The translations under genes and the position numbers were made by a program. DNA of 17,029 nucleotides from Methanolobus sp. UBA118 (GTDB lineage: Archaea > Halobacteriota > Methanosarcinia > Methanosarcinales > Methanosarcinaceae), in assembly GCA_002508635.1 (NCBI GenBank), contig DACO01000157.1, positions 1 to 17,029 of the forward strand, in the 5' to 3' direction. The notes under the pieces were generated by a model, which saw only the letters and a program-made list of their open reading frames with translations, was not told where the DNA came from and ran no database searches. This document shows positions 6,320 to 12,585 of this stretch, piece after piece; position 1 is the first letter of the stretch; each line of letters starts with the position of its first letter.

Positions 6320-6613
6320 ATGAAAGTTGAAATAGAATACGACTATCTGCAGAGGAAACTGCTTGGAGATTCAGAGGTGCTTGAGATTGAAGAGGGAACC
6401 ACCATTGGTACTCTGTTCAGGGAACTGGATGACAGGATCGAGGTTGCTGCAGAGCAGCAGGGCACATGCCCGAAATGTCTTAAGTTTCTCAAACCTGATG
6501 GCACGCATGCATGCATCTTCCAGGTGAACTCAAAAAATCCGCCAGATCTTCTTGATTATGTCCTACAGGACGGAGACAGGATATTTATCCTGATAGGATT
6601 TTGTGGCGGATGA
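6320..6613 (+). CDS. Beta-grasp (MoaD/ThiS-like) protein with C-terminal Cys-Gly-Gly
   Basis: A 97-residue protein ending '...FILIGFCGG'. The order of strands, the 'LEIEEGTTIGTLFRELDD' helix region, the 'LQDGDRIFIL' hairpin and the terminal Gly-Gly are those of MoaD/ThiS/Urm1 sulfur carriers, whose C-terminus is adenylated by an E1-like enzyme and converted to a thiocarboxylate. An insertion with 'GTCPKCLKFLKPDGTHAC' (Cys50, Cys53, Cys65) looks like a metal- or cluster-binding knuckle and is not usual for the family. The Cys next to the Gly-Gly is also odd. The frame opens at 6263, but GGAGG at 6310-6314, 5 bases before the ATG at 6320, fixes the start. Last gene of the plus-strand run; no E1-like partner is in the window. 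Confidence 0.72.
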   Translation: MKVEIEYDYLQRKLLGDSEVLEIEEGTTIGTLFRELDDRIEVAAEQQGTCPKCLKFLKPDGTHACIFQVNSKNPPDLLDYVLQDGDRIFILIGFCGG

Positions 6614-6626
6614 GCCACCAAAAATC

Positions 6627-6645
6627 TTATTTTTTCAAAAAATAA
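6627..6645. terminator. AT hairpin between convergent genes
   Basis: TTATTTTTT and AAAAAATAA flank one C as a perfect inverted repeat between the ends of the beta-grasp gene (6613) and the FrhB gene (6680). It supplies T-runs on both strands and may end transcription in both directions. Confidence 0.45.
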
Positions 6646-6679
6646 AAAAGTGAATGAAAAATAGAATCTGTCAGAGCTG

Positions 6680-7840
6680 TTAAGCCACTTTCCTTTTGTT
6701 CAGTCCGTACATCTGGACCTTTTTCATTCTTGAGAGGTTAAGGACTCTGTCCATTTCATTCTTATTCAGATCCCTGGATTTGATGTAACCACTGTCCACA
6801 GCCTCGTTGAAAATCTCATATCCCATTCCCGAGCGTGCCAGAACCGTAGTCCAGTCCTCAGGTGTGCCGACACCGCCAAACGAGATATCTGCATTTTCAG
6901 CAGCCATGTCGGTACAATAACTGCAGGAAGTACTTCGGTACTCATCGAACTCACTGAGATCGAATGAACGTATTTCATCATCAATGTAGAACTCGAACTT
7001 TCCCTTGCGTATCTTCATGAAATCTATTTCTTCCAGTCTCATGTCCTTGCTGTTGACAAATTCCCTGATGCCCTCATAGTAGAATGTGTCCATGCAGAAC
7101 AATCCCAGCTTCAGGATATTGGCTCTCATGAACAGATGGAGAAAACCATAGGGACTTTTCTGCATTTTCGTGACAGCATCGATATTACAGCTTGGTCCGA
7201 CAAAGGCTATACTCCTCATACCCTGCTTAATGGCACTCATAAGAGCTTCCATGGTCATACTGTGGCTGTAGATACTACCGGCGGACTGTACCAGTTCATC
7301 ATATGTAGTTGCAACCATGGGCAGGGGTTTCCATGGTTCCTCTTCCGATTTTACCGTCACGATGGCACAGTCTATAAGGCCTTCCTCAAGTGCATAGGCA
7401 AGCATTGAGGTGACAACCGCACCGTCCTGACCTTTAAGGTCCTTGATCTGTGTACTGGCACCGTAGGCATACCTTATTTTCCCGATCAGTCCTTCTTCTG
7501 TTGTAATGGTCCTGGGACACTGGTTATAGCAGACTCCGCAGGCAGTACATTTTCCGATGAGTTTTGGCTGATTGTTATCTATGGTTATTGATTCACATGT
7601 TGATGCACAGGCACCACAGAGGGTGCAGATCCCGGGTTTGATGATCTCTTTTCTTAATTTTCCGAAGGATATACGCTCGTGATCAGCAAGACTTCTTTTT
7701 AGTCTGATGGTTCCCTTTTCGAGTTCTTCGAACTTGCTCTTACAGTGGGGACAGCAGAAATAGTATGTTTCACCGCCGTACTCTGTGCTGTACTGACTGT
7801 CAGGTAATACCCTTGATTTGCATATGGGGTCTATTGGCAT
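6680..7840 (-). CDS. YHS domain - 2[4Fe-4S] - FrhB-type F420 oxidoreductase fusion
   Basis: A 386-residue cytoplasmic protein with three parts. Residues 1-43 form a YHS/TRASH-like domain (DPICKSRV, YFCCPHCKSKFEEL), a small fold that binds soft metals. Residues 72-82 and 98-108 are two ferredoxin motifs (C-x2-C-x2-C-x3-C each, the second ending in Cys-Pro). Residues about 120-345 are the FrhB/FdhB N and C domains, with 'FVGPSCNIDAV', Cys249, 'SCSYCTDM' (Cys306, Cys309) and 'ISFGGVGTPEDWTTVLAR'. FrhB-type subunits hold FAD and an Fe-S cluster and exchange electrons with coenzyme F420; relatives include FpoF and the N-terminal half of F420-dependent sulfite reductase. A YHS fusion is unusual. 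AAAGGA precedes the ATG. It may supply F420H2 electrons to a metal or sulfur reductase; the partner is not known. Confidence 0.85.
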   Translation of the reverse strand: MPIDPICKSRVLPDSQYSTEYGGETYYFCCPHCKSKFEELEKGTIRLKRSLADHERISFGKLRKEIIKPGICTLCGACASTCESITIDNNQPKLIGKCTACGVCYNQCPRTITTEEGLIGKIRYAYGASTQIKDLKGQDGAVVTSMLAYALEEGLIDCAIVTVKSEEEPWKPLPMVATTYDELVQSAGSIYSHSMTMEALMSAIKQGMRSIAFVGPSCNIDAVTKMQKSPYGFLHLFMRANILKLGLFCMDTFYYEGIREFVNSKDMRLEEIDFMKIRKGKFEFYIDDEIRSFDLSEFDEYRSTSCSYCTDMAAENADISFGGVGTPEDWTTVLARSGMGYEIFNEAVDSGYIKSRDLNKNEMDRVLNLSRMKKVQMYGLNKRKVA

Positions 7841-8008
7841 ATTTGAACAATCCTTTAATTTGTATATGATTTGACTGACAAAAAGGGGGACGAAATTATT
7901 TTAAAAAAAGGTGGGTAAAGAGGTAAAATATGTTACCACTTATGCAGTGGATCAAACATGGATCAATTCACTGCCTTGAGGAATCCAGGTTCTGAGCCAT
8001 TATCGAAT

Positions 8009-8653
8009 TCAAGGTGTGAAATACCACGATAAACCAATTGCAATTGCGATAAGAATCCACATGGCCATCCCGACTTTACCAAGACTACCGCCACAACATC
8101 CTCCGTGATGTCCGCCATGACCTGCATGACTTCCGTGGCTGCCATGTGAACCGTGTCCGTTTTTATTCCCGGGTTGTTCTCCTCCGCAGCATCCTCCGTG
8201 GTGACTGCCATGGTCATCATGAGAATGATGTTCGTTGTGATCGCCATGGTGATTGTGTTCTGTTTTATTAGCGGTCTCTTCCTTCATTGTGTGATTGTGA
8301 TGCTCTATGTGGTTTGTTTTATGCTCCCGCATTTTCTCCTCACCTTCGCAGCAGTTGAGATGCTCTTTTTTCTCATCTTCAATATGCGAGATATAATCCT
8401 GAACTTCCTCTGAATGTGCGTCCGGCTGAACGGTTATATCTTCATCAACCACTCCATAACCGGAGGCTTCTATAGCCTTTTCTATCTTTTCAGAATCTAT
8501 AAGTCCTGCATCGAAAGTGATTGCAGCACTCTTATTCTCAAGACTTACTTCGACATCCTCAACTCCTTCAAGATTTGAAATTGCCTCGGCAACCGTTTTC
8601 TGACAGTGCTTGCATGTCATACCGTTAATCCTGATTATGGTCTTCGTTTTCAT
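8009..8653 (-). CDS. Tail-anchored, His-rich HMA metallochaperone
   Basis: A 214-residue protein. Residues 1-70 are a complete heavy-metal-associated (HMA) domain with 'GMTCKHC' (Cys14, Cys17) as in CopZ and Cu-ATPase N-domains. Residues about 80-190 are a polar His/Gly/Glu-rich linker with some two dozen His, Cys101-Cys102, and two copies of HHGGCCGG (151-158 and 182-189). Residues about 196-212 form one hydrophobic helix followed by 'FTP', a C-terminal membrane anchor. The domain order implies a cytoplasmic Cu(I) or Zn/Ni buffer held at the membrane. It follows the wHTH gene by 36 bases on the same strand, with GAGG 7 bases before the ATG, so the two are probably co-transcribed. No P-type ATPase is in the window. 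The low-complexity tract is in frame throughout. Confidence 0.85.
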   Translation of the reverse strand: MKTKTIIRINGMTCKHCQKTVAEAISNLEGVEDVEVSLENKSAAITFDAGLIDSEKIEKAIEASGYGVVDEDITVQPDAHSEEVQDYISHIEDEKKEHLNCCEGEEKMREHKTNHIEHHNHTMKEETANKTEHNHHGDHNEHHSHDDHGSHHGGCCGGEQPGNKNGHGSHGSHGSHAGHGGHHGGCCGGSLGKVGMAMWILIAIAIGLSWYFTP

Positions 8654-8689
8654 TTGAATGCCTCTGATTCAGTTTTTCAGTATATGTTC

Positions 8690-9025
8690 TCAGGCTACCG
8701 TCATTTCATACTCAGGCTTTGAGACCCTTATTACATTGGCATGCAGGTCGCTTCTCTCATTCATCCTGTTGTCGCCAATACTGATCTCAGGTATGTTTTG
8801 CAGTCCATAGAGGCTCTGCCTGGCATCCTTGAAGTAAAATCTCTCCTGCAGAAAACCCTCATCCTTTAGTCTACCAAGTGCATATCGGATGGTTCGTGGA
8901 GGAAGATAACTCTCTTCGGCAATTTCCTTCTGTGTAAGAAGACCGCCGTACTCGAGAACTTTAAAAACAAGCTTGGCTGAAGGTGGCAGTCCTTCGATTA
9001 CTTTTCTGAAATTTTCGTCTGTCAA
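8690..9025 (-). CDS. Winged-helix transcriptional regulator (MarR/TrmB-like)
   Basis: At least 111 residues. 'PPSAKLVFKVLEYGGLLTQKEIAEES' then 'PPRTIRYALGRLKDEGFL' is a winged-helix DNA-binding domain (about residues 15-70), followed by a short tail that may sense a ligand or dimerise; it has no Cys. The TTG at 9025 is the only standard start in this frame but has no Shine-Dalgarno site. The best ribosome-binding site, AGGAG at 9102-9098, points to the ATG at 9089, which is in another frame; one base fewer in the A5 run at 9074-9078 would join them and add about 21 residues. It probably co-transcribes with the HMA gene and binds the tandem palindromes at 9146-9173 in its own promoter, thereby also controlling tusA. 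That role is inferred. Confidence 0.75.
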   Translation of the reverse strand: MTDENFRKVIEGLPPSAKLVFKVLEYGGLLTQKEIAEESYLPPRTIRYALGRLKDEGFLQERFYFKDARQSLYGLQNIPEISIGDNRMNERSDLHANVIRVSKPEYEMTVA

Positions 9026-9145
9026 TTCCGTACTGTTTTCAGTTGTTTCTGATTCTTTGCTATAAGCGCCAACAAAAACGATCCCTCATTTTCATTTCTC
9101 CTTTTAGTAGATTATTTATAGTTATACCTGACAGGTATATGCGAA

Positions 9146-9173
9146 TTCACGATTGTGAAATCACAATTGTGAA
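9146..9173. promoter_or_regulatory. Tandem palindromic operators between the wHTH gene and tusA
   Basis: TTCACGATTGTGAA (9146-9159, one mismatch) and TCACAATTGTGAA (9161-9173, perfect core) lie 14 bases centre to centre. The core of the second is identical to that before larE. They sit immediately upstream of the tusA TATA box at 9185 and about 25 bases from a TATA-like element for the opposite wHTH gene (CTATAAATA, 9123-9115), so a bound protein could control both directions. Confidence 0.6.
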
Positions 9174-9184
9174 CACGATATTAT

Positions 9185-9195
9185 TATATATAAAT
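9185..9195 (+). promoter_or_regulatory. Probable tusA TATA box
   Basis: TATATATAAAT lies 12 bases after the second palindrome and predicts a transcript start near 9215, giving a leader of about 75-80 bases before the ATG at 9294. Confidence 0.5.
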
Positions 9196-9293
9196 GTGTT
9201 GGATATTCCGCCCTTATTTGCCTGTATCTCTGTTCTTATATGTCCATGGGTAGAGATGCTTTTGTTCCTATAATAAAGATCAAAGGTTAAATC

Positions 9294-9524
9294 ATGACAG
9301 AAAAATCAGTTGAATTGGATCTAAGAGGGGAAGTCTGTCCCTATACTTTCGTAAAGACCAAACTACAACTCGAAGAGCTGGAAAGTGGTGAGCACCTGAC
9401 AGTCATCTTCGATCATGCTCCGGCAGTGTCAAATGTCCCAAAAAGTGTTAAGAACGAAGGTCATGCAGTACTTGGTATAGTACAAGAAGACAATATATGG
9501 AAGGTTCGGATCAGAAAGGCTTGA
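9294..9524 (+). CDS. tusA: TusA/SirA-family sulfur carrier protein
   Basis: A 76-residue protein with the family layout: a first strand, then 'DLRGEVCPYTFVKTKLQLEE' with the single Cys15 in the Cys-Pro-x-x motif at the start of the first helix, and 'SGEHLTVIFDHAPAV' in the second half. TusA-type proteins carry a persulfide on this Cys and hand sulfur to partners in thio-tRNA, cofactor or sulfur-oxidation pathways. AAAGG lies 8 bases before the ATG. The archaeal partner enzymes are not encoded beside it. The upstream palindromes are shared with larE, which links two sulfur-transfer genes under one probable regulator. The exact pathway cannot be told from sequence; a true TusA versus another SirA-like paralog is also open. 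Confidence 0.85.
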   Translation: MTEKSVELDLRGEVCPYTFVKTKLQLEELESGEHLTVIFDHAPAVSNVPKSVKNEGHAVLGIVQEDNIWKVRIRKA

Positions 9525-9644
9525 GATAAAAACTGGTAAAAATTTGAATATTCTTTGCTGTGCTACTTTTTACTACCCTTCTTCTAAAAACTTTGCTACG
9601 TATTTTCATAAACCGAAGGAAAACATGATCTAAAAAACCAGGAA

Positions 9645-9677
9645 GATTCGCTGAAATTCCAGCGAATCATATTTTTT
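9645..9677. terminator. Bidirectional terminator hairpin
   Basis: GATTCGCTG (9645-9653) and CAGCGAATC (9660-9668) form a perfect 9-bp stem with a 6-base loop, followed by a T-run at 9672-9677 on the plus strand. A6 at 9633-9638 gives a T-run on the minus strand. It lies between convergent tusA and the DUF169 gene. Confidence 0.75.
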
Positions 9678-9682
9678 TGATA

Positions 9683-10690
9683 TTACTTTGTTGCTTTACG
9701 CCTGAATCTGGTAACATGGTCCAGTAATACATCAATACCGTTATTGACAAGAGCATTGAACTTCTCGCCTTTCATAGCTGCACGTCTGAGAGGCTCATTA
9801 AGCTCTACAAGCAATACGATATCGACCCAGTTACCCCTCAGACGCCAGTTCATGGGATGCTCAAGGAGGTCGGATGCAATTTCAGCTGAAGCCTCTGCCA
9901 GCTCCGCATCCCTGAACTTTACCGGAACTTGAAGGGTAATTGATGAACTCTTTCCCCTGTCATCCTTCGGAATATACAACCTGATTATCTCATCTTTGAA
10001 ACGTCCTGTGAAATGGTCCGTACCCTTGGTAAAGCCAAGATCAAGGAGCGAATTAACAAGGCCTGAAGGAAGATCGTCCATAAGACAGCCACAGAGTGCA
10101 TTCGTAATACTGTCCTCTTTCAGGGATTGTGTGAGTTCGACAAAGGTCTCCATGGGGAAACCAAACACTATCTCCTCGTTTCGGTAATCGCTGAACATAC
10201 GTGCTCCTGCACATAAGAGTGACAGGTTAACGTGATTTTCCATGAGCGGAATGGCCGTACATTCGCCACAGACTGCAAACTCACCCTTGAAACTGGAGTT
10301 TACCATATCATCTCTGACCTTTGCAAGCGTTGTGGCTACTTTCATGAGCTTGCCGGCAGATCCGGTGATCACGACAACATCAGGCTCGAACTCCGAGCTG
10401 TCAAGGGGCGAAACTGTTATTTTTTCAGTATCCGCAGGTTTTATCCTAGGGTAGACTTCCCCGTAGAGCGGTTCGGTGAAACCCAGTGCAAGTTCCGCAC
10501 TTGCACAGGACATGTCATCGATGGTGAAGGTATAGGAATTACCAAAGGCAGCAGCCTTCCTGACAAGCTCACAGTATCGCATGGGATGTGGCATGTCAGG
10601 TTCTCTGTCACTGTTGAACTTCACGGCCACTGGTGTGAGCGGCAGTTCGAAGAATTGCCTGAACTGTTTTGTAAGTTCCGTATATTTCAT
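9683..10690 (-). CDS. DUF169-family protein in the SepCysS operon
   Basis: A 335-residue cytoplasmic protein. Residues about 1-220 match the DUF169 pattern: 'FFELPLTPVAVKF' at the start, 'MRYCELVRKAA' (Cys40), 'DDMSCASAELALGF' (Cys62), 'CGECTAIPL' (Cys141, Cys144), 'MFSDYRNEEIVFGFP', and 'LCGCLMDDLPSG' (Cys200, Cys202). The several conserved-looking Cys suggest metal, cluster or sulfur binding. Residues about 225-335 form an additional C-terminal domain with 'GNWVDIVLLVELNEP', which I cannot assign. The ATG is 2 bases after the SepCysS stop and has GGAGG 7 bases ahead, so the two are translated together. The location suggests a role in delivering sulfur to, or regulating, tRNA-dependent cysteine synthesis. 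DUF169 has no established activity that I know of. Confidence 0.78.
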   Translation of the reverse strand: MKYTELTKQFRQFFELPLTPVAVKFNSDREPDMPHPMRYCELVRKAAAFGNSYTFTIDDMSCASAELALGFTEPLYGEVYPRIKPADTEKITVSPLDSSEFEPDVVVITGSAGKLMKVATTLAKVRDDMVNSSFKGEFAVCGECTAIPLMENHVNLSLLCAGARMFSDYRNEEIVFGFPMETFVELTQSLKEDSITNALCGCLMDDLPSGLVNSLLDLGFTKGTDHFTGRFKDEIIRLYIPKDDRGKSSSITLQVPVKFRDAELAEASAEIASDLLEHPMNWRLRGNWVDIVLLVELNEPLRRAAMKGEKFNALVNNGIDVLLDHVTRFRRKATK

Positions 10691-10692
10691 TT

Positions 10693-11880
10693 TCAGTCCT
10701 CCACCGGTATTTCATATTTTTTTGCTATCTCGATGAAAGCATCGGCAACGTATTCCACCTGATCTCTGCTAAGACCGAAGGTGTTCAGTTTGAAGTTCTT
10801 GCTCATGCCGGGATGTATCCCTATAATCTTTCTTTTCTTCAGCTCGTGGTATAGGAAGTATCCTCTTTTCTTGTTGTTGGCAGCAACTTCAAAGAACGGC
10901 AGTGACTCAAAGGCAACAAGCGTGTGCTCAGTAGGTCTTACACCCATCTGGTGAAAACCTTCGATACGTTCAAGCTCTGCAGCAAGGTATCTTGCATTCT
11001 CTACCTCTTCGTCCCAGTGCTCCACTCGTTCCACAACTGCCGGGAACGAGGCCATCAGTGACATCACAGGAGCTCCGAATACAGGCGAGCATCCGAAAAG
11101 GGCGACCTCTTTCTTGGTAAATCCACGTCCGCTCCAGTCGCCTCTGATAGTCGATTTGTCGAATACCTGCTGGTTCCATTCATATGTCGTCGCAAGCATT
11201 CCCAGAGGAGCCGATGCAGCCCAGCTCTTATGTCCGGAGGCACACAGGAAGTCTACACCCAGCTTCTTACCGTCAACAGGCATCACTCCTGAGGAGTAGG
11301 CGGTATTCAGCAGGAAGGGAACACCGTATTCTTTACAGATCTTCCCCACGGCTGCTGCATCCGCAACATTTCCGTAACGGTAGTCCACATGTGTAAGAAG
11401 TGCAAGTGCAGGAGGCGAACCTGTCTCACGTTCTACTTCCTCGAACTTTCTTGCATATCCGTCCGGGTCGATTACAAATTCAGGGTAGCCGCTATGCGGT
11501 ACCTCTACGACCTTGACCCGGTTTGCCTCTGCTGCCAGGTATGAAGTATAATGTGCAAGCGAGTCCAGTACGACTGTGTCACCGGGATTGGTGACCATGT
11601 GCATTGCCGCCCATTTTGCATGCCGGCAGCCGGCAGTGAACCTTATATCATCCATGTTCAGGAATTCAGCAATGTCTGCTGTAAGGTTATTGATCGGCGG
11701 GTTCTGTACAAGGTCCACCCTTGACTCAAAACAATAATCACAGACTGAGTAACCGTCAGCAAACTCCAGGGCTGCTTTTCTGGCCTCAGCCGTAAGCACC
11801 CCACCGCGCTGGATGGGATTGAGATTTATGTAGGTACTTTCAGTGCCTCGGCTCAGGTTTCTGTATATATCAAGGTTCAG
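10693..11880 (-). CDS. pscS: O-phospho-L-seryl-tRNA:Cys-tRNA synthase (SepCysS), CTG start proposed
   Basis: PLP enzyme that turns Sep-tRNA(Cys) into Cys-tRNA(Cys) with sulfide or a sulfur donor, the second step of methanogen cysteine synthesis. With the proposed start it is 395 residues, the normal family length. 'NPIQRGG' (residues 21-27), 'DGYSVCDYC' with Cys47 and Cys50, the PLP lysine in 'SGHKSWAA' (Lys218), and 'FGCSPVFGAP' with Cys263 supply the three Cys reported as essential in family members. The first standard start is GTG at 11799, which would cut off the conserved NPIQRGG segment. The frame continues to a stop at 11883-11881 with no ATG, GTG or TTG, but AGGAGGGG at 11895-11888 lies 7 bases before a CTG at 11880. 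It overlaps the thioredoxin-like gene by 11 bases and is followed 2 bases later by DUF169. Confidence 0.92.
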   Translation of the reverse strand: MNLDIYRNLSRGTESTYINLNPIQRGGVLTAEARKAALEFADGYSVCDYCFESRVDLVQNPPINNLTADIAEFLNMDDIRFTAGCRHAKWAAMHMVTNPGDTVVLDSLAHYTSYLAAEANRVKVVEVPHSGYPEFVIDPDGYARKFEEVERETGSPPALALLTHVDYRYGNVADAAAVGKICKEYGVPFLLNTAYSSGVMPVDGKKLGVDFLCASGHKSWAASAPLGMLATTYEWNQQVFDKSTIRGDWSGRGFTKKEVALFGCSPVFGAPVMSLMASFPAVVERVEHWDEEVENARYLAAELERIEGFHQMGVRPTEHTLVAFESLPFFEVAANNKKRGYFLYHELKKRKIIGIHPGMSKNFKLNTFGLSRDQVEYVADAFIEIAKKYEIPVED

Positions 11881-12175
11881 TTAAGAACCCCTCCTGAATT
11901 ACACTGCTTTCATACGTTTTATCCAGTCCGGAGTAAGTCCTGAGTTCCTCGCGTATTTCATTTCTTTCTACTCTTCCGATAAACGCAAGTTCGCCGTCTA
12001 TGGCAATTGCAGGTACTTCTCCGATACCTAGCTCTTTTGCCCTCACAGCACCTTCCGGACCTGATACATTGATCTCTTTGAGCACAATGCCGTCAGAAAT
12101 AGCTTCCATGATCTGTTTCCTGACATAGTGGCAGTTCATGCAAATATCCGAATAATATAGTTCTATGAGTGTCAT
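11870..12175 (-). CDS. Thioredoxin/glutaredoxin-like protein
   Basis: A 101-residue cytoplasmic protein with a thioredoxin fold: first strand 'LIELYYSDIC', redox pair Cys12-Met-Asn-Cys15 at the head of the first helix, and the cis-proline in 'GEVPAIAID' (Pro55) followed by 'GELAFIGR'. The last 20 residues extend beyond the usual glutaredoxin end. It is the first gene of the operon with SepCysS, overlapping its proposed start by 11 bases, so a role in reducing SepCysS cysteines or delivering sulfur as persulfide is plausible. It could also reduce the CcdA-like protein. A TATA-like element (AGTTATTTATATGG, 12207-12194) about 25 bases before the ATG implies a leaderless transcript. The exact substrate is unknown. 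Confidence 0.82.
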   Translation of the reverse strand: MTLIELYYSDICMNCHYVRKQIMEAISDGIVLKEINVSGPEGAVRAKELGIGEVPAIAIDGELAFIGRVERNEIREELRTYSGLDKTYESSVIQEGFLTEP

Positions 12176-12193
12176 CGCCTGCTAATTGATTGC

Positions 12194-12207
12194 CATATAA
12201 ATAACTA
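12194..12207 (-). promoter_or_regulatory. TATA box of the thioredoxin-SepCysS-DUF169 operon
   Basis: AGTTATTTATATGG on the minus strand predicts a transcript start close to the ATG at 12175, so the message is probably leaderless. Confidence 0.45.
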
Positions 12208-12272
12208 GTGGTATCACGACAATTATTGCCTGCCTGATTACCTTATTAAAATCTCTACCCATACGGCAGAAC

Positions 12273-12500
12273 ATGGATGAAACAACCATTAACAGGACAA
12301 AGTCAGCAATAGATGCACTTGTTGAAGTACAGCAGCTATGGATAGATAACGTTCCAGAATACGATCTTTCTGACAGGGATCTGCTAGTGCTGAAAAAACG
12401 TCTCAACCGTGCAATGGACAATATACAGAAGATCTACAGGGACAATGAAGAGACGATGAACAGGGCCGAGAATGCGCTGAAAAAACAACATTCCCGCTAA
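12273..12500 (+). CDS. Small helical protein of unknown function
   Basis: A 75-residue, mostly charged protein predicted to be helical, with 'LVEVQQLWIDNVPEYDLSD' followed by heptad-like Leu/Met spacing in 'LLVLKKRLNRAMDNIQKIY'. It has no Cys, signal or membrane segment, and ends in a basic 'KKQHSR'. I do not recognise a family. A possible TATA box (CTTATTAAAATC, about 12242-12253) ends about 20 bases before the ATG, which would give a leaderless mRNA, and no Shine-Dalgarno site is visible. It is divergent from the SepCysS operon. The opposite-strand frame is a Ser-rich shadow. The charged, amphipathic composition supports a real gene. Confidence 0.6.
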   Translation: MDETTINRTKSAIDALVEVQQLWIDNVPEYDLSDRDLLVLKKRLNRAMDNIQKIYRDNEETMNRAENALKKQHSR

Positions 12501-12585
12501 TCCGTACCTTCAATTTTTACGGTTCTGAATATATCTGAATTATAAAAACGATTGATTTAAACCGGATAAGAATCCATGTTAAAAC

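Noticed and set aside
8021..8040. CAATTG repeats within the HMA gene as an operator
   Set aside because: They lie at the 3' end of the coding frame and lack the TCAC/GTGA arms of the motif.
8030..8250. GC-rich repeats in the HMA gene as a possible tandem DNA repeat or CRISPR
   Set aside because: The repetition is short, irregular, in frame and explained by His/Gly-rich coding (HHGGCCGG twice).
10232..10762. Plus-strand frame of 176 codons across the DUF169 and SepCysS genes
   Set aside because: Shadow of two firm minus-strand genes, with no domain pattern.
12182..12421. Minus-strand frame with a hydrophobic C-terminus
   Set aside because: The Ser/Arg-rich N-terminal part mirrors the opposite, charged helical gene at 12273-12500, and it lacks a ribosome-binding site.
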